Assembly: GCF_017873965.1 (NCBI RefSeq)
Contig: NZ_JAGGKT010000003.1
Location: 1 to 64,000, forward strand
Length of the DNA stretch: 64,000 nt
Source of the DNA: Ammoniphilus resinae
GTDB taxonomy: Bacteria > Bacillota > Bacilli > Aneurinibacillales > RAOX-1
Direction: 5' to 3'
Within the stretch, counting starts at the first letter, position 1. Each line of letters opens with the position of its first letter. The notes under the pieces were generated by a model, which was not told the origin of the DNA, searched no databases, and was given only the letters and a program-made list of their open reading frames with translations. Shown piece after piece: positions 14,860-24,730 of the stretch. The position numbers and the translations under genes were made by a program.

Positions 14860-16283
14860 TTATTTTAAAAACTGCAATACAGATTGTTGGTTAGCTTGGG
14901 CCAGCATGGCCTGGGATGATTCTAGTAAAATTTTTTTATTGGTCAAATTTGAAAATTCTTTCGGCAAGTCGGCATCTCGGATAAGTGACTCAGCTTTTGT
15001 TAGGTTTATTTTATAATTCGCTACGTTGTTATTAATGTGTTCTAGGGTATTTTGATAAGCACCAAATTTAGTGCGTTCCGAAGAAACCGTTTGTATGGCT
15101 TCATCAATTTTCCCTATTGCATCTTGTGCTTCAGAAATTGTATCAACTACAACGTCATCAATCCCAAGATTTGGTGTACGTGCATCTAAAAGATGGATGG
15201 TAAAGGTGTCCCATGAATTTGCCCCAACATGAAGAATAACAGGTTCAAAGATCTTTTCCTGTCCAAAGCCGGAATCTGTAATAATTTGTTCGGCTAAGCC
15301 TGGGGAGATATTCGACGCAATTTCATCAGGCGTTGAAGGGATAAATATTTTATTTGCAAATTCATCATAGCTTTCGGAATAGGAGAAGTAATTCTTCGAA
15401 CCTATAATATGAATACCAAATACATAGGAAAAAATATTATTCGTATCTAATGTAGACTTAACATCTGTTTCCGAAACAGACCCTGATTCATTATATGTAT
15501 CGGTTAATAAAACAAAGATCTTTTTAGAATTTGAATCATAACCTAAAGTGGATCCCATAGAGCCGCTCGGGGCATAGTCAATCATGTGTTGGTATGGTGT
15601 AGAGGTTCCACTCGTTGCAATGTGCACAGTCGATAAATGATTCTTGATAATTGAAATATCATCTGTTAAGGGAAGGTTTCTACCGGGATGAACAGTACTA
15701 ACGGTACCGACTCTAACATTTCCGTATGTAGACAGATCGTTAACAAAGCTGGAAATTCCCTTGGTTACTTCATCTATTCCTCCTTGCATGGAGCCAGAGT
15801 CGTCAATTAAGAAAATAATATCTGCTTTAGGATCGCTTATAGATCCCTCATTCCCTTGGATGACAGGTGGACGTAACAATTTAATCTCATTAAATTCACT
15901 ATCATTGGCGATATCATTAATTGCTTCTTTGATATGATCCATTTCCTTTTGAATAATCTGTCGATCCTCTGGTGTTAATGTTCCATTCGAAGCTTGGACT
16001 GCTAATTCTCGCATCCTTTGTAAAAGCGGATTCTCAATAATAGATAAGCCACCTTCAGCAGTTTGGATTAAAGAGATTCCATCCTGAACATTTCTCTCTG
16101 CTTGCTCCAACCCACGAATTTGGGCTCTCATTGCTTCTGAAATACCTAAACCTGCTGATCATCAGCCGCCTGATTTATTCTTAATCCAGTTGAAAGCTTT
16201 TGCGCCGAATTCGTGATAGCATTATTAGTATTTTGCATTTTGTTATAAGTGTTAATGGCAAATAAGTTATGGTTTATTCTCAA
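14860..16283 (-). pseudogene. Flagellin with inserted VWA domain, one-base frameshift
   Basis: The reading frame from 16131 to 14860 encodes 423 residues: flagellin D1 (RMRELAVQASNGTLTPEDRQ), a von Willebrand A domain in the normally variable centre with MIDAS motif DDSGSM, a conserved Thr region and LLTDTY, then a flagellin D1/D0 C-terminus (SLIRDADLPKEFSN, AMLAQANQQSVLQFLK). Upstream in another frame, TTG 16283 opens the missing flagellin N-terminus (LRINHNLFAINTYNKMQ, KLSTGLRINQAADD). The frames would join if one G were restored near 16157, where GATGATGCAGCAGG is expected and GATGATCAGCAGG is read. GGGGTGTGG precedes the TTG. VWA domains bind protein ligands through a metal ion, so the intact protein would display an adhesion domain on a filament. 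The frameshift may be real, phase-variable or a sequencing error. Confidence 0.88.
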
Positions 16284-16323
16284 CTTCCACACCCCAAAAA
16301 TACTTTTTTAATCTATTAATATA

Positions 16324-16352
16324 AGTATAGGCCCTTTTGCCTAATCCTTCAA
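16324..16352 (-). promoter_or_regulatory. Sigma-A-like promoter of VWA-flagellin
   Basis: On the minus strand TTGAAG (16352-16347), 17 bases, then TATACT (16329-16324), close to the vegetative consensus. It lies about 40 bases upstream of TTG 16283. No sigma-D-like site was seen in this gap, so this flagellin may not follow the normal late-gene control. Confidence 0.6.
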
Positions 16353-16532
16353 ATAAAACCATACTTTGGCTTATCTTTTTAGTACTGGGGAAAACTTTCA
16401 ATTTACTTTTTAAAGATTTATGATTAGTTTTAAATAGGGTAGATTTCTTGGGTTACTTTCCCCCACTTGCAGGTTCATATTCTCAAAAAAAGCTGTAATC
16501 CCCCTGCAAGCCGTTTTTAGGAGGTTTTTCCA

Positions 16533-17465
16533 TTGAGAGATTTATTAATAGGTATATGTGTGTCACTTTTTACAATGGGAGTCATGATTTATTTAGCCGT
16601 ATTTCATGTCGGTTTGGAATCTTCTTCACCAAAAGTTGATGCGCAAAGTCCGATGAAAGAAAATTTTGCTAGAACCAATCAACCCATTTACTATCGAGAT
16701 AAAGTGATCGTTCTTCTGTATCATGATGTAGTTACAGATCCCTCATCGGTAACTCCTTATACTATCTTAAAAAGTGATTTTGAGGAACAAATGAAAGCCT
16801 TACACGAACATTCGTACAATGTAATTAGTATAGATCAGTATGTGAATTATGTGAAAGAAGGGGCGGAAATCCCACCAAATGCCGTTGTTATAACTTTTGA
16901 TGATGGATATGAGAGTTTTTACTACCAAGCATATCCTACACTAAAACAATATCATTTTCCCGCAACAAACTTTATCATTGTAAATTCTACAGATCGGTAT
17001 TCTGCAGAACGATTTCCGCATCTGACTTGGGAAGAAATAAAAGAAATGAAAAATAATCAAATGAGTTTTCATAATCACACCTATAATCTTCATTCTAAAG
17101 AACTGGTAAATGCACAAGGAATTAAAAAGCCTGCTTTATCAAATCGTATCTATTTGGAAAAGTTTGACCGTCTTGAGACGGAGGAAGAGTACATAAAAAG
17201 AGTGAAGAGTGACCTTATCTTTGCTGAAGAACGTTTAGAACAAGAATTAGGTGAACGCGAGGTAAAAGTGTTAGCATTCCCATTTGGTTCCTATAATAAA
17301 GATTCGTTAATGATAGCAAAAGAATTAGGGTTTGATCTGGTTATGACTACTAAGGAAGGAATCAACACAAGGGAAAACTTAGAGGTGTATCGTATCAATG
17401 CTGGACGTTCCGGAATATCTGCTGAAGGTTTGTTAGACCTTCTTAAAAAATGGCATGACAGGTAA
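16533..17465 (+). CDS. Membrane-anchored polysaccharide deacetylase (CE4 family)
   Basis: This 310-residue protein has an N-terminal signal anchor (LLIGICVSLFTMGVMIYLAV) and a NodB-type catalytic domain: LLYHDV, the metal-site TFDDGYESF, the MSFHNHTYNLH histidine motif and LAFPFGSYN near the end. These enzymes remove acetyl groups from N-acetylglucosamine polymers of peptidoglycan or biofilm polysaccharide; the LLYHDV start and the overall layout are closest to the PgaB/IcaB-like branch. TTG 16533 is set by AGGAGG 8 bases upstream. It stands alone on the plus strand between minus-strand genes. The substrate cannot be told from sequence. Confidence 0.85.
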   Translation: MRDLLIGICVSLFTMGVMIYLAVFHVGLESSSPKVDAQSPMKENFARTNQPIYYRDKVIVLLYHDVVTDPSSVTPYTILKSDFEEQMKALHEHSYNVISIDQYVNYVKEGAEIPPNAVVITFDDGYESFYYQAYPTLKQYHFPATNFIIVNSTDRYSAERFPHLTWEEIKEMKNNQMSFHNHTYNLHSKELVNAQGIKKPALSNRIYLEKFDRLETEEEYIKRVKSDLIFAEERLEQELGEREVKVLAFPFGSYNKDSLMIAKELGFDLVMTTKEGINTRENLEVYRINAGRSGISAEGLLDLLKKWHDR

Positions 17466-17582
17466 CGATGGTACCATTGAAGATAATCATTTACTTTATG
17501 TTTAAACCATATATTGGTATAATTTTACTGTCTTTTTTAAATTAGGCTAATATAATGGGGTGTTAACAACAGAAAAGATAGT

Positions 17583-17611
17583 AAAGGGGCGGGATCTACA
17601 TCCGCCCCTTT
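17583..17611. terminator. Bidirectional hairpin between convergent genes
   Basis: A perfect 10-bp stem, AAAGGGGCGG / CCGCCCCTTT, lies between the plus-strand deacetylase and the minus-strand SLH gene. T-tracts on both sides are weak (TACTATCTTTTC on the minus side), but stem strength and position support termination from both directions. Confidence 0.7.
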
Positions 17612-17627
17612 CATCGTCGATGGCAAT

Positions 17628-19583
17628 TTACTTAGTCTTATATCCAATATTGAAATGTAAAGTGCCGTCAACCGGATAATAGGCAACCTTTACTTTTCTT
17701 CCATTTAAAATAAATTCATCCGGGATATCGTTCTGGTTGCAGTAGTTCCATACCGATTTCCATTTGTCTTCGAAATAAAATTTAAAGAGCTGTGCAGAGA
17801 CAACGGGAATCTTAAAGGATTCAGATATGACAGGTTCTTTTTTTCCAGGAGGTGTTCCCCATCCTGTATATCTGATCGTTACCTCAACATCATCGTTAGG
17901 GCTGCTGTCAAATAGGGTGATTGCTTTATAGGCTCCGGTAATACCAAATGACTGTCCGCCATCTTTAAATCCAAGCTCATTTTTAAATGCCTGGTAATTC
18001 TTGTGTTGATCGGGTGACCAGGTCGATTTAAGCTGTGGAGCTTTCCATCCGCCGGGATAGTTGACATTCGGGTCTAATGGGTTAAAGTCAAATGTTGAAG
18101 GATATTGTCCCTTTGTTCCAAAATAATTGGTAGTTGGGTTTTCTGGGACGGTCCCGATGAATATGATCGTTGTTTTATTCTCTTTTTTCATACTAACAGG
18201 ATAGTAGTCATCAATAAATGATAGGGGCAAGGCGAGTGAACCACCCTTCATAATTCCGTTAATAGATGGTCCTTGGCTATTTCCTATTTGCTTCCCGGGA
18301 TATGTTGAGCCATTTCTTTTGGGAACGCCATCCCATTGAAAGTTCCAATACTCACCGTTCCCCATATCCACCACACTGGAGTTATAATCATCGCTTAAGT
18401 CCCCGGTAATACCCAAACCATACAAGGAATCAATGGGAATATAGATTTCTTCACCCCGCGAGAAAATTTGCTCTAAAAAGGTGTTAAACCCTGGGCCTCT
18501 TTTTTCTTCTCCATTGACGAAAAGGGCAAAGGGTTCCGTATTATCCGATGCGGTGGGGTGATCTTTTTTTTCTTCTCCCCATTGAATATGGTAGCCATAG
18601 TAATAGGAAGTATAGATTTTGGTATTTCCCTTTTTATAGGTTTCTCCACTTGCACCATACTGCAGTTTAAAGAGATCTTTGAGCAATGTCTGTGTTTCTG
18701 TTTCACTCATCGGCAGCCCGAGTTTCACTAAGAGCGATGCCATAAAAGGAATTTTACTTTGATCGAGTTCGACAATCGTCATATGCCAATTTTCACTGAT
18801 ATCTCCATAAATATGGTCTTCAAATTGGTAAACTAACCGAATGCCATTTCCAGTGATTTCTGTTTCGTATCGTTCCGGATTGTTTGTGGCGGAAACTTTC
18901 ACCCCGTATTTTTTTGCAGTAGCAGCTACACGGTTGACAAGGGAGTCGGTTAACGGGATGGTGTTTTTCGTTGCCTTCAGCTTTCCGGACTTATAATCTC
19001 TCACTTTTTTTAAGAAGACAGCTGCTTGTGCACGGGTGAGCCGGTCTGTTGGACCGTAATTCTCAAAGTAATCTGCCTTATTATTATAGGTTCCGGATGT
19101 GAGGTTTTTTTGATAGAGATATCGAACAGCTTTTTTCGTTTGAAGATTCTCTATGTTGCCATTCAGTAACTTATAGATAATGCGAGCCACTTCTGCACGT
19201 GTAATTTCGGCATTCCTTCTTTCACCATATTCCCCAATCGAGTTAATCCCTTTTTGCTCTACGAAATCATAGGCCCAGTCCGCCCAGCTGATCTTTTCAT
19301 AAGGGTCCTTCGGTGTTGTGTCCTTCGGTTTCCCAAAAAGCATATTCACTGCCAAAGCCAGGAATTCCTCTTCAGTCATGTAACGGTCAGGTTTAAAGGT
19401 TCCATCCTCATACCCATTAATCCATCCTGATTTCACCAAATATTGAATTTCCGATGCGGCCCAATGGTTTGAAGGAACATCAGAAAATTGCTGTTGAGCT
19501 GTAGCTTGTCCTGCTTGAAATAAGGTGGTTACTAACATCGTAGATACGATGGCAGTACTAATAAATTTTCTGTTGTTTAACAT
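17628..19583 (-). CDS. S-layer-homology (SLH) domain surface protein
   Basis: A 651-residue exported protein with a signal peptide (cut near ATAQQ, residue 29) and three N-terminal SLH modules (FSDVPSNHWAASEIQYLV with GYEDGTFKPDRYMT; then about 95-135 and 140-195). SLH triplets bind pyruvylated secondary wall polymer and fix the protein to the cell surface. The remaining 450 residues are unrecognised; a segment EEIYIPIDSLYGLGI recalls the stalk/CuAO_N module. Two Trp-rich stretches near the C-terminus suggest a beta-sandwich or carbohydrate-facing domain. GAGGAG precedes the ATG. Confidence 0.85.
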   Translation of the reverse strand: MLNNRKFISTAIVSTMLVTTLFQAGQATAQQQFSDVPSNHWAASEIQYLVKSGWINGYEDGTFKPDRYMTEEEFLALAVNMLFGKPKDTTPKDPYEKISWADWAYDFVEQKGINSIGEYGERRNAEITRAEVARIIYKLLNGNIENLQTKKAVRYLYQKNLTSGTYNNKADYFENYGPTDRLTRAQAAVFLKKVRDYKSGKLKATKNTIPLTDSLVNRVAATAKKYGVKVSATNNPERYETEITGNGIRLVYQFEDHIYGDISENWHMTIVELDQSKIPFMASLLVKLGLPMSETETQTLLKDLFKLQYGASGETYKKGNTKIYTSYYYGYHIQWGEEKKDHPTASDNTEPFALFVNGEEKRGPGFNTFLEQIFSRGEEIYIPIDSLYGLGITGDLSDDYNSSVVDMGNGEYWNFQWDGVPKRNGSTYPGKQIGNSQGPSINGIMKGGSLALPLSFIDDYYPVSMKKENKTTIIFIGTVPENPTTNYFGTKGQYPSTFDFNPLDPNVNYPGGWKAPQLKSTWSPDQHKNYQAFKNELGFKDGGQSFGITGAYKAITLFDSSPNDDVEVTIRYTGWGTPPGKKEPVISESFKIPVVSAQLFKFYFEDKWKSVWNYCNQNDIPDEFILNGRKVKVAYYPVDGTLHFNIGYKTK

Positions 19584-19876
19584 GAATCCAACTCCTCTGT
19601 TGTTACGCCTGGTTGATTTTGTTTACATATTAAAATATCTTTTTATGTGCAGAAAGAGGGTGGTCCTAAAAGCTAGGCATTAAGGACACCTAATTGTTTA
19701 CCACATTGTCATTTTTTTTCTTTTATCGAACTCCATCTGTAACATTTTTTTGCTTTGCAATAATGTTTTGCATCTCATCTTTTCCCTACTAATTCTCTAT
19801 AATGGTAATGTATAACATATAAGATTATATACCTTAGTTACCATAATGAGAATATAATTTGCTACTTTTTGACTAG

Positions 19877-19933
19877 CCTCTATTGGAAATTGCCGAGGAA
19901 TTACAGATGCTGATTGGGAAATTTAAAGTTTAA
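19877..19933 (+). pseudogene. C-terminal remnant of a chemoreceptor
   Basis: After a TAG, the frame reads LLEIAEELQMLIGKFKV and stops. This is the typical end of a methyl-accepting chemotaxis protein (compare [15 protein letters not shown] at the end of the intact MCP gene 22457-24475). Nothing else of that gene is left. It belongs to a decayed MCP zone with the truncated gene at 20225. Confidence 0.6.
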
Positions 19934-19997
19934 TGGGGAGGCCTTGGGAAGCTTCCTCCTCATACGGTTTGGACCTGGATTCTCTCGGATAGACCTC

Positions 19998-20153
19998 GGA
20001 TTCGGACTGAAAAACTGTGTTTCACACTGGCTGAGTCTGAATCAGCTCTGAATTCGGACTCAGATTCAGTATTTCGCTCCAGCTTAGTCCGAATAAGCCT
20101 TGGATTCGGACTAAAATCAGTGATTTACTCCCACTCCGTCCGAATCATGACTG
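19998..20153. repeat. Tandem 52-bp dyad repeat array 1 (3 copies)
   Basis: Copies begin at 19998, 20050 and 20102, exactly 52 bases apart, each with GRATTCGGACT at the left and a version of GTCCGAAT about 35 bases on. The right arm of one copy and the left arm of the next form a hairpin such as AGTCCGAAT-loop-ATTCGGACT. A degenerate partial copy may precede it. The array sits in a 640-base stretch without an intact gene (19584-20224); besides it, only the MCP remnant at 19877 was seen there. Confidence 0.75.
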
Positions 20154-20224
20154 GGGTGGCTGTTTATGTGCGTTACCTCTTTACCTAAAAACGAGATTAA
20201 TCTACTTCAGATCTGAATATTTAA

Positions 20225-20983
20225 AGAAACTCTGACATTTCTACAGGCATTGAGCAAATTTCTAATAGTGTACAAGAGGTAAGCCAATCTTCCTTATCTG
20301 CAGAAAACTCGGCAACATTAGGAAACGAGATTGTATCCCAATCCGTAGAACAAATGAATTACATTGATACATCAAGTAATGCGATGAAAGAAATAATTCA
20401 GGTATTAGGACAAAAATCTGAACAAATTGGAAATGTAATCTCAATAATCACTACTATTGCAGAGCAAACTAATTTATTAGCGTTAAATGCTGCTATTGAA
20501 GCAGCCAGAGCAGGGGAACATGGAAGGGGATTTGCAGTAGTCGCGGAAGAAGTTAGGAAGCTGGCAGAAGAGTCTAGCCAGTCAGGTGGAAAGGTTAATG
20601 AATTAATCAAGGATATTCAACAAGAAATTAGAAAAACTGTAGAAGCAATGGGGGAAAATAACCAAGCTATTGAAAAAGGCATTACCTTAGCCAACCAAGC
20701 AGGAAAGGCGTTTGAAGAAATAACGATTGAAGTGGACGATGTAAGCAATCAAATCCAAAGGATCTCTATAGCCATCCAACAAATAAATACTAAAATGGCA
20801 ACGTTATTCCAATCATCCAAAGATACTGAGGAAATTGTTAAAGAAACAGAAGCTCATGCACAAAATGTTGCCGCCTCTGCAGAGGAACAACATGCAGCCA
20901 TGGAGGAAATTTCATCCGCTTCCATTACATTATCTAAAATGGCCGAAGACCTTCAAAGTATTGTAACAAAATTTAAATTGTAG
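20225..20983 (+). pseudogene. 5'-truncated methyl-accepting chemotaxis protein
   Basis: The cytoplasmic signalling domain of an MCP is present: helices with [18 protein letters not shown], the hairpin tip [20 protein letters not shown] and [18 protein letters not shown], ending [10 protein letters not shown]. Ligand-binding domain, transmembrane helices and HAMP are missing; the frame is closed by TAA at 20222, and array 1 lies 70 bases further up. The first ATG (20354) has no ribosome site. It is most simply a gene remnant, although a soluble receptor of about 209 residues cannot be excluded. Confidence 0.75.
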
Positions 20984-21001
20984 TAACGTTCCGCAATTTA
21001 G

Positions 21002-21045
21002 GGGGATGATTGTGCGAAGACTAATTCGGCAATCACCCCTTTTTC
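21002..21045 (+). terminator. Rho-independent terminator after the MCP fragment
   Basis: GGGGATGATTG...CGAA pairs with TTCG...CAATCACCCC across 21002-21039, followed by TTTTTC. The conserved strong terminator shows that the fragment was once the end of a transcribed MCP gene. Confidence 0.8.
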
Positions 21046-21206
21046 TATATGATTGGTTTTAATTTATTCTTCATCTAAAAGATACAGTTTTCCTTTGCAA
21101 ATATTGTTGAAGTTTGTAAATTGATGCGTCATTATATCTATAAGAGGATTTTATCCAGGGCCAGGGTTTTATTTACCTGGAAAAACTATTCATGGTAGGG
21201 ATGAAG

Positions 21207-22382
21207 ATGAGGAAAATAATTTTAGGTTTTAGTATTCTTTTCATTTTAACTAGTTGTAATAATAGTTTAGACACATTTCAATATGAGATGGAACAAGGCC
21301 AATTAGAATATTCGAAGGAAAACTTTGAATTAGCCAAATATCATTACCAAAAGGCATTAGAGCAGGACCCAGATAGTAAGGAGGCTAAGGAAAATTTAGC
21401 TGTTGCTGCAGAATCTTTGAAGCCTAATATGGATGATTCCAGTGTGGACAGAAAAACTTTAACACAGAAAGAATTGAAGGATACCATTCTAGATTATTCC
21501 TTCGAGAGCGGAGGTGGCTCGGGGGACTATGGAGAGATAGTTATTCAATTTACAAAAGATGGGGAGAAAAAGGAAGCGACTTTTGACGGGAAATCCACGA
21601 CGTTTGAGGATTTAGATGGGGATGGCACCGCGGAAATTTTAGATCAAGTTCCGATTATATCAGATTTTGATTTTCCGGAAGCGTTTAAACCCTATTGGAT
21701 CGACATTTTTCAATTTGACCTGAAACAAGAAAAGTTGATCAATGTTGGTGGTCCAAGATATTCCGGCTTTTATAGATCCAATTACATCCCTTCATTAGAA
21801 AATACAATTGCCGAATTTCAAGACCCCGATATCACTCTAGCATACTCGGCAATGAAGGAAATCGCGCAAGAAGTGATTGATGGTAAGTTTGCTTCTGAAA
21901 TAAATGGAGAATTCGTAAATAATCGTTTCCTAGAAATTACAAAAGAGGCAATGGTAAAGGCTAAGCCAGAACCTTCCCTGGAAATAAGAATAGATGATTT
22001 CATTCTTCAGTTTAACCAAAACTTGAAAAGTAATTATCCGTACAGACATATACCCAAGGATGATTCCGTCCCTCTTGACATGTTCAGGATAGACTTAACC
22101 CAAAATATCAATATGGCTTGTGTCGTCAACAGTGATGGTAACATAAAAGGACTAATACTAAACGGAACGACTTACACAAAGGACGATTTTAAGGAATACA
22201 TGAAGGGGATCATAGGAATTCTGACTGTACTAGAAAGAGATAATCAAGCAAAGGACGAGATTATTACAGCTCTGCAACATACCCAAAACGGAGAGAAATC
22301 TATAGTTAAAAATGGTAAAAAGTATGTTTTTAAAGCCATTGGAACAACGTACGGATTTTCAGTTGTACCCGAAGAGCAGTAA
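21207..22382 (+). CDS. TPR-containing lipoprotein of unknown function
   Basis: A 391-residue lipoprotein: signal MRKIILGFSILFILTSC with lipobox LTSC, so the mature protein is anchored to the outer membrane face by the Cys. Residues of about 20-65 hold one tetratricopeptide-like unit (ENFELAKYHYQKALEQDPDS). The middle has an Asp-rich loop, DLDGDGTAEILD, resembling a calcium-binding FG-GAP/dockerin-type loop. The C-terminal half is unrecognised. Of three in-frame ATGs, 21207 best fits the GTAGGG site and a clean signal peptide. It converges on the MCP gene through a shared terminator. Confidence 0.75.
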   Translation: MRKIILGFSILFILTSCNNSLDTFQYEMEQGQLEYSKENFELAKYHYQKALEQDPDSKEAKENLAVAAESLKPNMDDSSVDRKTLTQKELKDTILDYSFESGGGSGDYGEIVIQFTKDGEKKEATFDGKSTTFEDLDGDGTAEILDQVPIISDFDFPEAFKPYWIDIFQFDLKQEKLINVGGPRYSGFYRSNYIPSLENTIAEFQDPDITLAYSAMKEIAQEVIDGKFASEINGEFVNNRFLEITKEAMVKAKPEPSLEIRIDDFILQFNQNLKSNYPYRHIPKDDSVPLDMFRIDLTQNINMACVVNSDGNIKGLILNGTTYTKDDFKEYMKGIIGILTVLERDNQAKDEIITALQHTQNGEKSIVKNGKKYVFKAIGTTYGFSVVPEEQ

Positions 22383-22399
22383 AATAGTCTTCTCATCTC

Positions 22400-22456
22400 A
22401 AAAAAACACCATCTAACCTTTGGAAAAACCAAAGATTTGGATGGTGTCTTTTTTTT
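22400..22456. terminator. Bidirectional terminator
   Basis: ACACCATC (22406-22413) pairs with GATGGTGT (22440-22447), and an inner CCTTTGG/CCAAAG pair completes a long hairpin. An A-run is on the left and a T-run on the right, so both the lipoprotein (plus) and the MCP (minus) transcripts can end here. Confidence 0.85.
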
Positions 22457-24475
22457 CTACCTCAGTTTAAATTGTCGGATTCGTTCTTGTAGCTCTTCAG
22501 CCAATTTTGACAAAGCACTGGAAGAAGAAGTGATTTCTTCCATGGATGCTAGTGTTTGTTCGGTTGCGGCAGAAACACTTTGAGTTCCAGATGCTGTGTT
22601 TTCTGTCACAGCTGCAATTTCGTCCATAGAAAGGCTCATTTGTTTCGTCCCAGTTGACATTTGTTGTGCAGATGCCGATACTTCTTGGATTTGTTCAGCT
22701 ACTTGATTGACTGATTGGAGAATGGTATCAAATAACTGTCCGGTTTTCTGAATCCCCTCCATCCCATTTTCTACATCACGTGTTGTATCATTCATGGAAT
22801 AGATGGCTTGGCCCATGTCGTTTTGAATGGCATCAATTAATGATTCAATTTGCTTTGTCGAATGGGAAGATTCTTCAGCTAATTTCCGCACCTCATCGGC
22901 AACAACGGAAAATCCTCTTCCGTGTTCACCGGCTCTAGCTGCTTCGATTGCTGCATTGAGAGCTAATAGGTTCGTTTGGTTGGCAATCCCTTGAATGACC
23001 TCAATAATTTTTCCAATTTCGTTCGAACGCTCATTTAATTGCTGGATGACCACACCCAGCCCGCTGACTGACTCTCGAATAGAGTTCATCTGCTCAATTG
23101 AAGTTTGAACGGATCGACTTCCTTCTTCGGATCGGGTCGTGGTATCTTGAGCAGATACGGAAACATCATGAGCACTGGTGGCAATTTGTTGAATCCCTGC
23201 TGACATTTGTTGAACGGTTTCAGAACTACTATCTACGCTTTGAACTTGTTTATCTGCACCTTCTGCCATTTCCTGCACTAAGCTGGCTATTTGTTGGGTT
23301 GCGCTTGTCGTTTGTTCGGAACTAGCCAAGAGTTCTTCTGAGGAAGCTGCCAATTGATTGGAGCTTTCATCAACATGAAGCAAGACAGTGCGCAAGGAAT
23401 CGACCATGTCATTAAACCGTTCGGCTAATTTTCCTAATTCATCATTTCGATTAACGGTTACTTTTTCTGTTAAATCCCCTTGGCCAATACGATCTGTAGC
23501 CGATACGATTTGTCCAATCGGACGAGTGACAGACCTTACGATATATAGAGCAACAAGAGCCCCGATAATAATAGCAATCGCGATGACCCAAAACATCGTG
23601 TTTAAAATAGTAGAGGCCTCACGGTCCACTTCATTGGTGTACATCGTCCCTGCCAATTTCCAACCTGTTAATTCGTTGGTTGTGAAGCTCAGTCTTTTTG
23701 CTTCCGTACCATTCTGTAAGTATTCGAAGGATCCGGAGGTACTTTTATAGAGCTTTTCATTTTGCTCATTTTTAGGTGCTTCACTTCCTGCCTCTTGTTC
23801 TGGATGGTAAACATATTTGCGATCCGAATCCAGAACGTAAACATATCCTTCTTTACCAATTGATACTTCCTTCGTAATTTTTTGAAGTTCTTTTAATTGT
23901 ACATTAACGGCAACCACACCCTGGCCGTCTTTCATCACCTTGGCGACAGTCAAAACTAAATTGCCTGTCGAGGCAGAGGGGTACGGGCTTGTGATGATGA
24001 CTTCCCCTTTATGTTCCATCGCAAGCTGGTACCAAACCCTTTTTCGTGGATCATAGTCCGGAGGATTTTTGAGATCAGGCACATTAATATAGACCCCTTT
24101 TTCTGTCCCCACAAATGCAAGTTCAGCCTCGGGATGGATGTTTTTATAAGTTTCTAATTCCTTTCTAATTGAAGGACTTACCCCGCGATTGGCCCCTGCC
24201 GCCTCAATTTGAACCTCAGCACCTTTTAGATCTTGTGAGAGCAGATCGACCTCCTGCATTTTTCCTTGAATAAATTTGCTAATAATTTCATTTAGAAGGT
24301 TAATATTCGTTTCCGATGCTTTTATCATTTGCTCTTCCACTTTACTCTTAGCTGCATCATAAGACATCGCACCTATAGCAATACTCGGAATGATTAAAAT
24401 CAAAGCAAAGGACATGAGAAGGCGATCTCGTAGGGAAAACTGAAACCTCTTCCTTCGATTTTTTAGTAGACTCAA
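22457..24475 (-). CDS. Methyl-accepting chemotaxis protein with dCache domain
   Basis: A transmembrane chemoreceptor of 672 residues. Order: short basic N-terminus, transmembrane helix 1 ([19 protein letters not shown]), an extracellular double-Cache-type domain (about 45-280, with [13 protein letters not shown] and [18 protein letters not shown]), helix 2 ([20 protein letters not shown]), HAMP, then the methylation helices and the signalling tip ([19 protein letters not shown]). The layout is that of B. subtilis McpA/McpB/TlpA, which sense amino acids or other small molecules; the ligand is unknown. TTG 24475 has AGAGGAG 9 bases upstream; the ATG at 24484 directly abuts that site. It should feed the CheA-CheB-CheY system at 60.9 kb. 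Confidence 0.93.
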   Translation of the reverse strand: MSLLKNRRKRFQFSLRDRLLMSFALILIIPSIAIGAMSYDAAKSKVEEQMIKASETNINLLNEIISKFIQGKMQEVDLLSQDLKGAEVQIEAAGANRGVSPSIRKELETYKNIHPEAELAFVGTEKGVYINVPDLKNPPDYDPRKRVWYQLAMEHKGEVIITSPYPSASTGNLVLTVAKVMKDGQGVVAVNVQLKELQKITKEVSIGKEGYVYVLDSDRKYVYHPEQEAGSEAPKNEQNEKLYKSTSGSFEYLQNGTEAKRLSFTTNELTGWKLAGTMYTNEVDREASTILNTMFWVIAIAIIIGALVALYIVRSVTRPIGQIVSATDRIGQGDLTEKVTVNRNDELGKLAERFNDMVDSLRTVLLHVDESSNQLAASSEELLASSEQTTSATQQIASLVQEMAEGADKQVQSVDSSSETVQQMSAGIQQIATSAHDVSVSAQDTTTRSEEGSRSVQTSIEQMNSIRESVSGLGVVIQQLNERSNEIGKIIEVIQGIANQTNLLALNAAIEAARAGEHGRGFSVVADEVRKLAEESSHSTKQIESLIDAIQNDMGQAIYSMNDTTRDVENGMEGIQKTGQLFDTILQSVNQVAEQIQEVSASAQQMSTGTKQMSLSMDEIAAVTENTASGTQSVSAATEQTLASMEEITSSSSALSKLAEELQERIRQFKLR

Positions 24476-24730
24476 GCTGTTCATCTCCTCTATATATTCC
24501 ACATAGGACAAAAGTTACATGACCTTCAAAATGATAGATAAAAACACCGGATTTGTAAATATTTAGAATGAAAGAAGTAAGATTCATTTGTGTTCAAATA
24601 TTTGCAAAGGTAGGAAAAGATTGGACTAGTATCCAACTCTTTCTTGTCTAGCTACCTAAAATTTCCTATACTGTAATAGGACAAAGGAATTAGGGGTAGA
24701 CAACTAGATTTATCAGAGGAGGATGTACCA

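Noticed and set aside
14842-16131. Short flagellin starting at ATG 16131 as a complete gene
   Set aside because: It lacks the N-terminal D0 helix, which is found intact in the neighbouring frame; a frameshifted full gene explains both pieces.
22457-24730. Sigma-D promoter before the MCP gene
   Set aside because: A TAAA with a 16-base spacer exists on the minus strand, but the -10 reads GTTTTTAT, too far from GCCGATAT.
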